A stretch of 64,000 bases of DNA from assembly GCA_019186985.1 (NCBI GenBank), contig JABARQ010000041.1, forward strand, positions 1 through 64,000, given 5' to 3'. Position numbers and translations under genes: made by a program. The stretch comes from Prosthecobacter sp. GTDB taxonomy: Bacteria > Verrucomicrobiota > Verrucomicrobiia > Verrucomicrobiales > Verrucomicrobiaceae. Within the stretch, counting starts at the first letter, position 1. The number at the start of each line of letters is the position of its first letter. The notes beneath the pieces are model-generated. The model made no database searches. It was not told the DNA's origin and worked only from the letters and a program-made list of their open reading frames with translations. Positions 43,065-52,405 of the stretch are shown piece after piece.

Positions 43065-44909
43065 TTACGCCTCCTTCTCGCCGGCGGCGGGGGTGGCGCC
43101 CTCCTTCTTCTTCTCCTTCCAGGTGCTCTGCACATACAGCTCGCGAAGCTGCTTGAAGTCCACCGTGGTCGGCGAGTCGGTCATGAGGTCGCAGGCCTTG
43201 TTGTTCTTCGGGAAGGCGATCACCTCGCGGATGCTTTCCTCGCCGGCCACCAGCATGGCGATGCGGTCAAGGCCCAGCGCCAGGCCGCCGTGCGGAGGGG
43301 CGCCGAACTTGAAGGCTTCCAGGATGTGGCGGAACTTGACCTGCTGCTCCTCGGGGGTGACCCCCAGGACGCTGAACATCTTGGCCTGCAGGTCGCTTTC
43401 GTGGATTCGGATGGAGCCGCCGCCGAGTTCGTAGCCGTTGAGCACGACGTCGTAGGCCTCGGCGCGCACCTTGCCGTAATCACCGGCGTCAAGCAGGGGG
43501 ACATCCTCGGCCTTCGGTCGGGTGAAGGGATGATGGACGGCCACCCAGCTCTGGTCCTCGGGGCTGAAGGCGAGCAGCGGGAAGTCGACGACCCAGAGGA
43601 AGTTCAGGGCGGTGCTGTCCTTCGTCAGGTCCTGCATGTCCGCGATCTCCAGGCGCACGCGGCCGAGGATGTTGCAGGCTTCGTCCCAGGTGCCGGCATA
43701 GAAGAACACGATGTCGTTTTCCTCGACTCCCAGCTTGGCGATGAGGGCGGCCTTTTCCTCCTCGCCGAAGAACTTCCAGAGGGGGCTCTTGTATTCGAGT
43801 ACGCCGTTGGCGTCGCGCTCGACCTTGATGAAGGCGAGCTGCTTGACCTTCATCCCGGCCTGGATGGCGATCTCGTTCAGGCGGATCATCTGGCCGGTGG
43901 TGATGCCGGCGAAGCCCTTGGCGTTGATGGCGCGCACGACACCGCCGTTTTCCAGGGTGCTGCGGAAGATCTTGAACTCGGACTTCGCAAACACGTCGGC
44001 CATGTCCACGATTTCATTGCCAAAGCGCGTGTCGGGCTTGTCGGAGCCGAAGCGGTCCATGGCCTCCTGATAGGTCATGCGCGGGAAGGGCGTGGGGATG
44101 TCCACCCCCTGGCCGGCCTTGAACATGCTTTTGAGCAGGCCTTCCACGAGGGCGATGATGTCGTTCTGCTGGATGAAGCTGGCCTCGATGTCGATCTGCG
44201 TGAACTCAGGCTGGCGGTCGGCGCGCAGATCCTCGTCACGGAAGCAGCGGGCGATCTGGAAGTAACGTTCCAGGCCGGCGACCATGAGAAGCTGCTTGTA
44301 CTGCTGCGGCGCCTGGGGGAGGGCGAAGAACTTGCTTGGGCTCAACCGGGCGGGCACGAGGAAGTCGCGTGCGCCTTCCGGCGTCGGGTTGGACAGGATT
44401 GGAGTCTCGACCTCGATGAAGCCCTCGGCGTCGAGGTAGTTGCGTGCGGCGTTGGTGATCTTGTGGCGCTGGCGGATGTTCTTGTTCATCCGTTCGCGGC
44501 GAAGGTCGAGGTAGCGGTACTTCATCCGCATGTCCTCGTTGGAAAGCTCGCGGTCGAGCTGGAAGGGCAGCACGTCGGCCTTGTTCAGGATGGTGAAGCT
44601 GGTGACGACCACCTCGACCTCTCCGGTGGCCAGCCGGGTGTTTTCAGTGCCGGTCAGGCGTTTTTCGACTCGGCCGGTGACCTGGATCACGTCCTCGTCA
44701 CGCAGGTCATGGCTGCGGGCGGCCACCTCGGCGTTTTCCTCGGGGCGGAACACCACCTGGGTCAGGCCCTCGCGGTCGCGCAGGTCCACGAAGATGACGC
44801 CACCATGGTCACGGGCGGAATTGACCCAGCCAGCGAGCGTCACGTTCTGGCCGATGTGTTCGGCGCGGATGGCGTTGCAGTGGAGGGAACGGTAGGCGTT
44901 GGGGATCAT
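43065..44909 (-). CDS. aspS: Aspartate--tRNA ligase (class II)
   Basis: A 614-residue bacterial-type AspRS. The N-terminal OB fold binds the anticodon (GWVNSARDHGGVIFVDLRDREG). Class II motif 2 is visible in FQIARCFRDEDLRADRQPEFTQID and motif 3 in GGLALGLDRIAMLVAG. The GAD insertion domain lies at about 290-420. Length fits the family. gatC and gatA are in the same window, so the enzyme may also charge tRNA-Asn for transamidation (inference). The ATG at 44909 matches the conserved N-terminus; an upstream start at 44960 would add unrelated residues. Confidence 0.95.
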   Translation of the reverse strand: MIPNAYRSLHCNAIRAEHIGQNVTLAGWVNSARDHGGVIFVDLRDREGLTQVVFRPEENAEVAARSHDLRDEDVIQVTGRVEKRLTGTENTRLATGEVEVVVTSFTILNKADVLPFQLDRELSNEDMRMKYRYLDLRRERMNKNIRQRHKITNAARNYLDAEGFIEVETPILSNPTPEGARDFLVPARLSPSKFFALPQAPQQYKQLLMVAGLERYFQIARCFRDEDLRADRQPEFTQIDIEASFIQQNDIIALVEGLLKSMFKAGQGVDIPTPFPRMTYQEAMDRFGSDKPDTRFGNEIVDMADVFAKSEFKIFRSTLENGGVVRAINAKGFAGITTGQMIRLNEIAIQAGMKVKQLAFIKVERDANGVLEYKSPLWKFFGEEEKAALIAKLGVEENDIVFFYAGTWDEACNILGRVRLEIADMQDLTKDSTALNFLWVVDFPLLAFSPEDQSWVAVHHPFTRPKAEDVPLLDAGDYGKVRAEAYDVVLNGYELGGGSIRIHESDLQAKMFSVLGVTPEEQQVKFRHILEAFKFGAPPHGGLALGLDRIAMLVAGEESIREVIAFPKNNKACDLMTDSPTTVDFKQLRELYVQSTWKEKKKEGATPAAGEKEA

Positions 44910-45026
44910 GGCGGGATGCGAAAGGGGCGCGGATATTCGGGGGGAAAACCCGGAGTGCAAGCGCGGAGCCTGCCTCTTTAGCAGCCAGAAAACGGGGTGT
45001 GAACCTGGGGGGGACCCTCAGCCGCT

Positions 45027-45767
45027 TTATTGTGGCGGCCTGGGAGCCGGGGGCTTGCCGCCCTCCACAGCCGGCGGCGGACGCCGTTCACGCAGTGCCT
45101 GGAACTCCTTGAAGGCGGCTTCTCGATAGACGGACCTCAGCTTTTGCACCGCCTGAATCCGTTCCTCCCCGTGGGCTGCCTGCACTGCCGCGAGGGCTGT
45201 CTGGACGGCTTCGGAGCCCGCCAGCTTTTCATGAAACCGCTGGGTTTCCTCCCGCCGGTCCGGGCGTGAGAAAGCCATCAGTTCGCGCCCAAAACGCAGC
45301 AGCATGGCCTTCGGGAAGTCTTCGGAATCCAGAGGGGGCAGGGGTGGCAGTTCACGCTCGGATTCAGAATCGGAAGGCTCCACCTTGGCCAGGATCGCCG
45401 CCGCCTTGGGATCGCTTTTTTCCAGACTGCGCCGGATGGTCTGACGCAGCTCCGCGTGGGCCTTGAGGGTGCGTTCCCGGGCCTCCATGACCTCAGGCCT
45501 GGACCAGACCTTGTCCAGGGCCTCGCGGATGTACTTCCTCTCCTCCTCAGGCAGCTTGTCGTATTCGTCCGAGCGCATGGGCGGGCGGCCGAAACCGGGG
45601 GAGAATCCGCGCCAGTCACCGCGTTCGCCGGGGCGGCGAGGCCCGTCACCCGGGGGCCTCGGCTTGCCGCCACCCTCAGGAGGAGGCGGTCCCGGAGGCT
45701 GGCCCGGCAGCAGGGCGGTCGTCGCCAGAAGCAGGGTCAGGACTTGGAGAACACGGAGCACTTTCAT
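45027..45767 (-). CDS. Secreted Pro/Glu-rich helical protein of unknown function
   Basis: A 246-residue exported protein. A signal peptide (MKVLRVLQVLTLLLATTALLPG) leads into a Pro/Gly/Arg-rich stretch and then a long charged helical part with many Glu, Arg and Lys residues (KLPEEERKYIREALDKVW and onwards). The EERKYIREAL pattern recalls the DUF3106/CpxP-like periplasmic helical proteins, but similarity is weak. It ends again in Pro-rich sequence. It is 117 bases upstream of aspS on neighbouring minus-strand DNA with separate promoters likely. Confidence 0.65.
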   Translation of the reverse strand: MKVLRVLQVLTLLLATTALLPGQPPGPPPPEGGGKPRPPGDGPRRPGERGDWRGFSPGFGRPPMRSDEYDKLPEEERKYIREALDKVWSRPEVMEARERTLKAHAELRQTIRRSLEKSDPKAAAILAKVEPSDSESERELPPLPPLDSEDFPKAMLLRFGRELMAFSRPDRREETQRFHEKLAGSEAVQTALAAVQAAHGEERIQAVQKLRSVYREAAFKEFQALRERRPPPAVEGGKPPAPRPPQ

Positions 45768-45944
45768 GACATGAATACTGGAGGTGAAGCAGCCGGAGGA
45801 CAACGATGGATCATCAGCAAACCCTGGTCGGCTCCGTTCATCAACCCCGCAGAGCCGTCTTGGTTGCGGGTCATCCGCAGCCCCGTCTGGACAGGGGGCT
45901 GCGGGCGCCGATGTCGTTAGGCCAGCATGAATTGACTCCCACAG

Positions 45945-45972
45945 TTGACACGCCATCCCTGCGCGCTAGCAT
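45945..45972 (+). promoter_or_regulatory. Putative sigma-70 promoter of tRNA-Cys
   Basis: A perfect TTGACA at 45945-45950 and TAGCAT at 45967-45972 are spaced by 16 bases. The tRNA begins 22 bases later. Confidence 0.55.
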
Positions 45973-45994
45973 CCTCGTCTGCTGTTCACAGCAC

Positions 45995-46069
45995 GGCGAG
46001 GTAGCAAAGTGGTAATGCACTGGTCTGCAAAACCGGTATGCGCGGGTTCAATTCCCGCCCTCGCCTCCA
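45995..46069 (+). tRNA. tRNA-Cys (GCA)
   Basis: The acceptor stem GGCGAGG pairs with CCTCGCC. The D stem is GCA/TGC. The anticodon stem CTGGT/ACCGG flanks CTGCAAA, giving anticodon GCA. The T arm is GCGGG TTCAATT CCCGC. CCA is encoded. No integrase or duplicated 3' end is present. Confidence 0.96.
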
Positions 46070-46170
46070 TTCCTGGCTGCCTTGAGGCCGCCTTCGCCGT
46101 GGCGGAGAGCTTTGGTGACCGTCGCCTGAACGTGGCAGATCGATGCGGACTTCGTGATGAACCCGCGTGA

Positions 46171-47235
46171 TCAGGGCATTGCGGGATAATCCGTGTAGCC
46201 CCTGGGGCCGGGTGAGTAAAAGGTCGTGGGATCGGCGGTGTTGAGCGGCGCCCTGGCGGCGAAGCGTGCGGGCAGGTCGGGATTGGCGAGGAAGGGCACG
46301 CCGAAGGCGACGGCGTCGAGGCTGCCTTCGGCAATGGCCTGCTCGGCCTCGTCGGCGCTGTAGCCCATGTTGCTGATGAGCACGCCCCTGAAGTGCTGGC
46401 GGGCGGGCGTGAGGACATCGCCCTGCTGTGCCTGGAAGAAATCGGCGCGCATCACGTGCAGATAGGCGATCCTCCGGGCGTCGCACTGCCGGGCGACGTA
46501 GGCCGTGAGTGCGGCGGGGTCGCTGTCGCTCATGCTGTTGTAGCTGTTGAGCGGTGAGATGCGAAGGCCGACACGACCGGCCCCCCAGACGCTGATGACG
46601 GCATCAAGCACCTCAAGCAGGAGCCGGGCGCGGTTTTCAATCGGCCCGCCATAAGGTCCGCCGCGCTTGTTGGAACCGTCGCGGAGGAATTCGTCGAGCA
46701 GGTAGCCGTTGGCTCCATGAACCTCCACGCCGTCAAAGCCGGCCTTCAGGGCGTTTTCGGCGGCCTTTTGAAATCCGGCGACGATGCCAGGGATCTCGTC
46801 GTCACGCAGTTCACGAGGCGTGACGTAGGGCTTCTTGCCTTCAGGCGTGTGGACTTCATCACCCGTGATCGGAATCGCGCTCGGCGCCACAGGCTGGGCT
46901 CCGCCGTTGAGCAGCGGATGGCAGGCCCTGCCGCCATGCCAGAGCTGGAGGACGATTCGGCCGCCCTTGGCATGAACGGCGTCGGTGACGGCCTTCCAGC
47001 CCTTCACCTGGTCATCGGAGTAAATGCCAGGCTCCCTCCAGAAGGACGAGTGTCCCGCCATGACCATGGTGGCCTCGGCGATGATCAACCCGGCACCGGC
47101 ACGCTGGGCGTAGTATTCGGCCATGAGCGGCGTTGGATTGTGCTCCGCGTCGGCCCGGCAGCGTGTGAGCGGGGCCATGAGGATGCGGTTGGGCAGGCGC
47201 AGCGCACCGGCGGCAAGGGGAGAAAAGAGGGACAT
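46171..47235 (-). CDS. Old yellow enzyme family alkene reductase (NemA-like)
   Basis: A 354-residue FMN-dependent TIM-barrel reductase of the NemA/OYE class. Family markers are LPNRILMAPLTRCRA at the N-terminus, LWHGGRACHP, the substrate-binding HGANGYLLDEFL and the FMN-binding tail GYSADEAEQAI. These enzymes reduce activated double bonds of enones, nitro compounds and quinone-like electrophiles with NADPH. It is the last gene of a pirin-DoxX-OYE run (gaps 50 and 21 bases) facing a divergent LysR regulator, consistent with electrophile detoxification. Confidence 0.92.
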   Translation of the reverse strand: MSLFSPLAAGALRLPNRILMAPLTRCRADAEHNPTPLMAEYYAQRAGAGLIIAEATMVMAGHSSFWREPGIYSDDQVKGWKAVTDAVHAKGGRIVLQLWHGGRACHPLLNGGAQPVAPSAIPITGDEVHTPEGKKPYVTPRELRDDEIPGIVAGFQKAAENALKAGFDGVEVHGANGYLLDEFLRDGSNKRGGPYGGPIENRARLLLEVLDAVISVWGAGRVGLRISPLNSYNSMSDSDPAALTAYVARQCDARRIAYLHVMRADFFQAQQGDVLTPARQHFRGVLISNMGYSADEAEQAIAEGSLDAVAFGVPFLANPDLPARFAARAPLNTADPTTFYSPGPRGYTDYPAMP

Positions 47236-47256
47236 GAGATGAAGGTTGGGGCGGAG

Positions 47257-47634
47257 TTAGTTCGAGGCCAGGAAGGCTTTGACGAGGGATTTGCGGCTGG
47301 CGAGCACAACCAGGGAGAGGACGCCAAGGAGGGCGGGCATTTCATAGCCACCCCTGACCAGGAAGAAGTGATACATGCCGATGTTGACGATGACCGGTCC
47401 GAGCAGGAGGAGGCCCAGATTGGCGAAGCGACCGCTGAGAAGCAGCGCGCCTCCCGCGACTTCGAGCACCTTCACCACGGTCAGGAAGCCGGTGCCGTAG
47501 ATGGCGAACATGAAATCCTTGGCAGGACCTTCCGGGGGCGGGGGGATGGGGATGAAGTGAAGCCACATGTTGAGTCCGAAGACGACAAAGATGAGGCCGA
47601 GGAGGAGGCGTGCGAGGGTGGGGATGTGTTTCAT
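47257..47634 (-). CDS. DoxX family membrane protein
   Basis: A 125-residue inner-membrane protein with four hydrophobic segments. The pattern LARLLLGLIFVVFGLNMWL at the N-terminus and a VVKVLEVAGGALLLSGRFANLGL block are typical of DoxX-like proteins, some of which take part in quinone or sulfur redox metabolism. It is 21 bases upstream of the old-yellow-enzyme gene and follows the pirin gene. The ATG at 47634 starts the first membrane helix. Confidence 0.82.
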   Translation of the reverse strand: MKHIPTLARLLLGLIFVVFGLNMWLHFIPIPPPPEGPAKDFMFAIYGTGFLTVVKVLEVAGGALLLSGRFANLGLLLLGPVIVNIGMYHFFLVRGGYEMPALLGVLSLVVLASRKSLVKAFLASN

Positions 47635-47684
47635 GACTTGCGGGGTTGCTTTGGGTGTTGGGTTTATGGCTTGGCAGGAAAGAA

Positions 47685-48386
47685 TCAGGCAAGGTCGAAG
47701 AGCAGGGCTTCGGCATCTTCGGTGGCGGTGAAGGTCAGCGTGCCGCTGTCCTCGGTGCACATGGCGTCACCGGGCTGAAGCTGGGTGCCGTTCACTGTCA
47801 CGAGGCCCTTGATGAGCTGAAACCACACGCCGCGGCCTGCGGCAGCCTCATGGGTCACTACTTTGCCCGCCATGAGGCGCACGCGGTAGATGTCGGCGTC
47901 CTGGTGGATGATCGCACTGCCTTCACGCCCGTCGGGGGAGATGACGAGGACCTTGGCATCGTCCTCCCTGGCAGGATCGGGATGCCATTCGGTATAACTG
48001 GGAGTCAGGCCGCGCTGGTTGGGGCGGATCCAGATCTGCAGCAGGGAGGCATCCTCGCTGCCTGAGGGGTTGAACTCGCTGTGAGTGACCCCGCGTCCGG
48101 CGCTCATGAGCTGGATCTGGCCGGGCTTGAGCACGCGGCCGTTGCCCATGCTGTCCCTGTGCTGGAGCGCGCCCCGGAGGATGTAGCTGAAGATCTCCAT
48201 GTCAGCATGGGGGTGGGTTGGGAATCCGGCGCCGGGGGCGATGACGTCCTGGTTGATCACCCGCAGGCTGCGGAAACCCATGTGGGCGGGGTCATAATAG
48301 TCGGCGAAGGAGAAGGTGTGGAAGCTGTCGAGCCAGCCATGACTGGCATGACCGCGTTCCAGGGAGGGGCGAAGGTTGATTTTCAT
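47685..48386 (-). CDS. Pirin family protein (YhaK-like)
   Basis: A 233-residue bicupin of the pirin/YhaK type. The N-terminal metal site is formed by FPTHPHADMEIFSYILRG with further ligands in GVTHSEFNPS. Bacterial pirins can act as quercetinases or redox sensors. The product starts with the standard RPSLERGHASHGWLDSFHTFSFADYYD. It heads the minus-strand run pirin-DoxX-OYE, 91 bases from the divergent LysR gene. Confidence 0.9.
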   Translation of the reverse strand: MKINLRPSLERGHASHGWLDSFHTFSFADYYDPAHMGFRSLRVINQDVIAPGAGFPTHPHADMEIFSYILRGALQHRDSMGNGRVLKPGQIQLMSAGRGVTHSEFNPSGSEDASLLQIWIRPNQRGLTPSYTEWHPDPAREDDAKVLVISPDGREGSAIIHQDADIYRVRLMAGKVVTHEAAAGRGVWFQLIKGLVTVNGTQLQPGDAMCTEDSGTLTFTATEDAEALLFDLA

Positions 48387-48477
48387 GACGTGTCGATCCT
48401 GCACCCAAGGTTTGCGTGGCGCCAATGCACGTCTGTTTGCCTCAGGCTGCGCGCCGGGTATGCTCGACCGTCTTTTC

Positions 48478-49377
48478 ATGGAACTCCGACTGCTCCGCTC
48501 CTTCATCGCCGCCGCCGAGGATGGCAACATCAGCAGGGCGGCGGCGCGCCTGAGCATGACCCAGCCCGCGCTCAGCCGGCAGATCAAGGCCCTGGAGGAT
48601 GAGCTTGGCGTGTCCCTGCTGGAAAGGGCGGCGCACTCCTTTTCACTCACGCCCGCCGGAGAGCTGCTGCTGCGAGAGGGCAGGGGGCTGGTGGAGCGTG
48701 TGGAACTGCTGGATCAACGGGTGAGGGCGGCGGCCAAGGCGCAGATGATCCGCGTGGGCTATTCACCGTCCCTCACCGCTGGCATCCTGGCGCCGGCGAT
48801 CGAGGCCTTCTCCCAGCTGCATCCCAGGGCCAGGGTGGAGCTGTCCGACCTCAACAGCCTGGAGATGGTGGAGGGGCTGCAAAAGGGCGCGCTGGATGTC
48901 ATCGTCACCGTACCGCCTAACAAGGAGGTTGCCGAGGTCACCTGGACGCCCCTGCAGCAGCAGTCCTGGCGTGTGGCGGTTCCCCGCCAGCACGCCCTCA
49001 TGGCCAGGGCCTCGCTGACGCCTCAGGACCTGGACGGCCAGCGGCTGGTGATCTACAACCAGCGTGAGTATCCGGACTACTGGAATCTGGTGGCCGGCTG
49101 GTTCAAGGGCCAGGGAATCAACGCCCGCATCGCCAGCGAATGCGATGGAATCACCAGCCTGATCAGCGCCGTGGAGGCCGGGCTGGGCGTTGCCCTGGTG
49201 GTGGAACGAACCGCCTGCCTGATTCCCGAACGCATCCTGCTGAAGGCCCTGAAGCCTCAGCCTCAGCCTGTCTGCATCGCCGCAGGCATGCTGGACAAGC
49301 AGCGCCGGGACAAGGTGCTGGCCGTTTTTGTCGAGGAACTGAAGCGTGCGGGCGAAACGGTCCGTCCGCCTCAGTGA
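48478..49377 (+). CDS. LysR family transcriptional regulator
   Basis: A 299-residue regulator with the N-terminal helix-turn-helix MELRLLRSFIAAAEDGNISRAAARLSMTQPALSRQIKALE and a periplasmic-binding-like effector domain (about 90-290). It is divergent from the pirin-DoxX-OYE run, so it very likely controls that unit in response to an electrophile or aromatic effector. A T-N11-A type site would be expected in 48387-48477 but I could not single one out. The ATG at 48478 starts exactly at the conserved HTH. Confidence 0.9.
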   Translation: MELRLLRSFIAAAEDGNISRAAARLSMTQPALSRQIKALEDELGVSLLERAAHSFSLTPAGELLLREGRGLVERVELLDQRVRAAAKAQMIRVGYSPSLTAGILAPAIEAFSQLHPRARVELSDLNSLEMVEGLQKGALDVIVTVPPNKEVAEVTWTPLQQQSWRVAVPRQHALMARASLTPQDLDGQRLVIYNQREYPDYWNLVAGWFKGQGINARIASECDGITSLISAVEAGLGVALVVERTACLIPERILLKALKPQPQPVCIAAGMLDKQRRDKVLAVFVEELKRAGETVRPPQ

Positions 49378-49394
49378 GGCAGGTCTTCAGAAGC

Positions 49395-50069
49395 TCACCG
49401 CAGGGGCAGCCTGATTGTGATGGACGGTCGAGGTGGGCAGGCGGGGGGCAGCGGATGGCAGGACCTCCATCCCGGGATGGCAATGCCGAACCCATAACCC
49501 CAGGCATCACCATAGCCGTAACCCGGCCAGCCATGGGGCTGGAGAAAGGGCAGCTGGCGCGTGCGTTCGTAGATTCGCCGGTCCTGATACGGGTCATGGA
49601 CGGCGCCGAGTGCAGGAAGCACCGGCACGACGGAGGTGGCGGATGAAGCCTGCCGGCGGGCAAGGGCGCGCGCCTGCGCCTCCTGTCCCATGATCTGAAT
49701 GCGGGCGCGTGCCGCAGCCTCGGCGAGCTCCCTGAATCTTGCCTCCTCGACCGCGGCCCGGGCCTTTCTGGCCTCCTCGCGTTTTTCCGCCAGCTCCTTC
49801 TGCTCCTGACGGTGGGCGGCGGCCTTTTCTGGATCATAGCCCAGGCGGCCTCGCCATTCGGAGGAGAGGTCGGAAAACAGCACCCTGGCGGCCCCCGTGG
49901 CGTGGCGGAAGGAGACTCCGTCCGGATGCACGCGCACGATTTCACACTGCCGAAAGGTCCGTCCCTGCAGCGTGATGATCTCCGGGATCGTTTCAGCCCC
50001 CTGAAGCCGGGCGGGGGCGGCCGATGCGAGCCAGGCCGCGGCAAGAAGGGGCGCGAACAAACTTTTCAT
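49395..50069 (-). CDS. Secreted protein with an N-terminal SHD1-like module and a coiled coil
   Basis: A 224-residue exported protein with a signal peptide (MKSLFAPLLAAAWLASAAPA). An N-terminal module (TLQGRTFRQCEIVRVHPDGVSF, then VLFSDLSSEWRGRLGYD) recurs in many PVC secreted proteins. An Ala/Glu/Arg-rich coiled coil (about 80-140) follows, then a Gly/Pro/aromatic-rich tail. Function unknown. It ends tail-to-tail with the LysR gene. Confidence 0.65.
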   Translation of the reverse strand: MKSLFAPLLAAAWLASAAPARLQGAETIPEIITLQGRTFRQCEIVRVHPDGVSFRHATGAARVLFSDLSSEWRGRLGYDPEKAAAHRQEQKELAEKREEARKARAAVEEARFRELAEAAARARIQIMGQEAQARALARRQASSATSVVPVLPALGAVHDPYQDRRIYERTRQLPFLQPHGWPGYGYGDAWGYGFGIAIPGWRSCHPLPPACPPRPSITIRLPLR

Positions 50070-50163
50070 AACAGGTCATGAGAGGGTGCTGCCGGGACGT
50101 CTGCTGAATCATGCCACGGAAGCCGCCGCCCTGTCGAGGCCTTTGCGGGTGGTGGTCACGTTT

Positions 50164-51075
50164 TTAGTTCGGCTGCGCCGTCCCGGCCCCGGCCTTCCGG
50201 GCGCCCTGGCGCCTGGAGAGGAAGTCGAAGAGGACCCTTTCCAGGGGCGTGTCGGAAGGGGTCCAGAGGTATTCGACCCCCTGCCGCTCACAGGCGGACT
50301 TCACCCTGTTCCGGTGACCTGTCAGGCGTGCGAGGTAGGACTCCCGGGCGGAGGCGGGGTCGATGAACCGCTCGGTGCCTGTTTCCGCATCCAGGAAGTG
50401 CGCGCCCTTCTCGAACGGAAAGTCGACCTCGGTCCTGTCCATGACATGAAAGAGCACCACGTCATGCCCCATTGCTCCGAGGAGGCCGAGCTGGCTTTCC
50501 AGCTTCTCCGTGGGCGCCAGCAGGTCGGAGACGATGCAGATCATGCCGCGCCTGCGCAGCAGGTCGGCCAGCTGGCGCACGCTGAGGTCGAGGGCGGTTG
50601 CTCCGGGCGGGGCGGGCTTTTCCAGCTCGTGCATGAGCCGGCGGAGGTGGCCGGGGCGGTTGCGCGGAGGGATGTGCTCCTGAAGCCCCTGGCCGAAGGT
50701 GGTGACGCCGACGGCATCGCCCTGCTGCATGAGGAACATGGCGAGCGTGGCGGCGAGTGTGGCGGCGTAGGCGGCCTTGGTCATGGGGGAGCCGAAGTTC
50801 ATTGAGCGGCTGTGGTCCACCACGAGCTGGCAGCGCAGGTTGGTCTCGTCCTCGAACTTCTTGATGAAGCAGCGGTCACTGCGCGCCATCACCTTCCAGT
50901 CCATGTAGCGCGGATCATCGCCCTGGACATAGGCGCGGTATTCGGAGAACTCGACCGAGAAGCCATGGTAGGGGCTGCGGTGCATGCCTCGCCAGAGGCC
51001 CTCCACCACGCTTTTGGCCCGCAGTTCAAGCGAACGAATGCGGGCAAGGGCGGCGAGGTCGAGGGAGGCGGGCAT
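50164..51075 (-). CDS. DUF58 domain protein
   Basis: A 303-residue cytoplasmic DUF58 protein, a VWA-like fold usually encoded beside a MoxR AAA ATPase. It contains SVEFSEYRAYVQGDDPRYMDWKVMARSDR, the family signature, and LVVDHSRSMNF, which retains the DxSxS part of a MIDAS metal site. No MoxR gene lies in the window, so the partner is elsewhere or absent. The AGE-family gene lies 54 bases upstream on the same strand. Confidence 0.88.
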   Translation of the reverse strand: MPASLDLAALARIRSLELRAKSVVEGLWRGMHRSPYHGFSVEFSEYRAYVQGDDPRYMDWKVMARSDRCFIKKFEDETNLRCQLVVDHSRSMNFGSPMTKAAYAATLAATLAMFLMQQGDAVGVTTFGQGLQEHIPPRNRPGHLRRLMHELEKPAPPGATALDLSVRQLADLLRRRGMICIVSDLLAPTEKLESQLGLLGAMGHDVVLFHVMDRTEVDFPFEKGAHFLDAETGTERFIDPASARESYLARLTGHRNRVKSACERQGVEYLWTPSDTPLERVLFDFLSRRQGARKAGAGTAQPN

Positions 51076-51129
51076 TCCTGGAAGTCTGGTATCGGTCTGA
51101 GGCGGACCTTTCTAGCAGGGTTTCGGCCA

Positions 51130-52338
51130 TCAGGGGCGCGGGGTCGTGCCGCCAAGGAGCTGGTCGAGGTACCAGAGCATGCGTGGCAGGTGGAAGGGGC
51201 CCTTGAACAGGCTGCCCTTGGCGGTCTGGGACGGGCTGCCGTCGCGATGCAGCCAGCCGAACCACTCGCCGTGGCCGGGGTCGGGGAAGTGGCGGAAGCT
51301 CCAGTCATGAACCCGGGCGTGCATGTCGGCGTACCTGGGGTCGTGGGTGGATTCATAGGCCAGGGCGGTGGCGATGACGGCCTCGCAGTGGGGCCACCAG
51401 AACTTCATGTCCTGCCAGTATTCCAGGACGGGATGGTGATTGAGGTCACGATAGTAGAAGATGCCGCCGCATTCCTTGTCCCAGCCACGTTCCCACATGG
51501 CGTCGAGGAGCTGAAGGCCGAGCTTCTGGTAGCTTTTTTCGCCGCGCAGGCGGGCCTCATGGAGGATGAACCAGGCGCACTCGATGGCATGGCCGGGATT
51601 CAGCAGCCGGCCTTCGGAATGGTCGATGATGCCACCGTCGGGGGCGACGGTCTCCATGAGGACGTTGAGGTCCGGCTTCCAGAAATGGCGGCCGATTTCA
51701 AAGATGAAACGGTCGATCCATTCGGTGGCCGTGCGGCCGTTGACGACGACATGACCGAGGCTGGCGCGCAATTCCTGGGCGGTGACGACGCCGATCATCA
51801 GGGGCGCCAGGCCCATCATCGGGCGTGTCTCGCTGTTCACCTTCGGGGTCATCAGGCCGGGTTCGAAGGAGTGCCTGAGGTAGAAGGAGAAGTCCGCCAG
51901 CGCGGCCTCGCGATACCTTTCGTCACCGGTGGCCCTGGCATAGGCCGCGTGGGCGATGGCGGCGAAGGCCTCGCTGTAGACGTAGCGGCGCATGCGCAGG
52001 GGGCGTCCGTCACGGGTGACGGTGTAGAAAAGCTTGCCGTCCGTGGCATAACCATGCTTGTCGAGGAAGGCGATGCAGGAGCCTGCGGCGTCGAGGTGTT
52101 CGCGGCTTTTCCCGGCCGTGTTGAACAGCGTGGCGAACATCCAGCCGGCGCGGCCCTGGAACCAGATGCTCTTGTCGGTGTCAATCACGGCCCCGTCACG
52201 GTCCAGGCAGGTGAGGATGCCGTCGTGCTCGCGATCCATGCCATGCTTCAGCCAGAAGGGCATGACGTCCTCAAGCAGCGTGCGGCGGTAGAGGCTGCGG
52301 ATTTCCTCACGCTGGCCGGGTGAATCGAGGTAGGGCAT
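51130..52338 (-). CDS. AGE family sugar epimerase/isomerase
   Basis: A 402-residue (alpha/alpha)6-barrel protein of the N-acylglucosamine 2-epimerase family. Marker sequences include SIWFQGRAGWMFATLFN, RRYVYSEAFAAIA, NPGHAIECAWFILHEAR and KFWWPHCEAVIA. The conserved histidines in NPGHAIE and WPHCEA are present. Members interconvert N-acetylglucosamine/N-acetylmannosamine, glucose/mannose or act on disaccharides; the substrate here is not determined. The DUF58 gene follows after 54 bases. Confidence 0.88.
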   Translation of the reverse strand: MPYLDSPGQREEIRSLYRRTLLEDVMPFWLKHGMDREHDGILTCLDRDGAVIDTDKSIWFQGRAGWMFATLFNTAGKSREHLDAAGSCIAFLDKHGYATDGKLFYTVTRDGRPLRMRRYVYSEAFAAIAHAAYARATGDERYREAALADFSFYLRHSFEPGLMTPKVNSETRPMMGLAPLMIGVVTAQELRASLGHVVVNGRTATEWIDRFIFEIGRHFWKPDLNVLMETVAPDGGIIDHSEGRLLNPGHAIECAWFILHEARLRGEKSYQKLGLQLLDAMWERGWDKECGGIFYYRDLNHHPVLEYWQDMKFWWPHCEAVIATALAYESTHDPRYADMHARVHDWSFRHFPDPGHGEWFGWLHRDGSPSQTAKGSLFKGPFHLPRMLWYLDQLLGGTTPRP

Positions 52339-52405
52339 GGGGCAGCATGCTTCGGGACACGCTGCGGGCGCAAGTTTCGATTAATCCTGGGGCTGCATGA
52401 GGAAA

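Noticed and set aside
42785-43135. Minus-strand open frame between the RHS gene and aspS
   Set aside because: It overlaps the end of aspS and its terminator and encodes Arg/Pro-rich shadow sequence.
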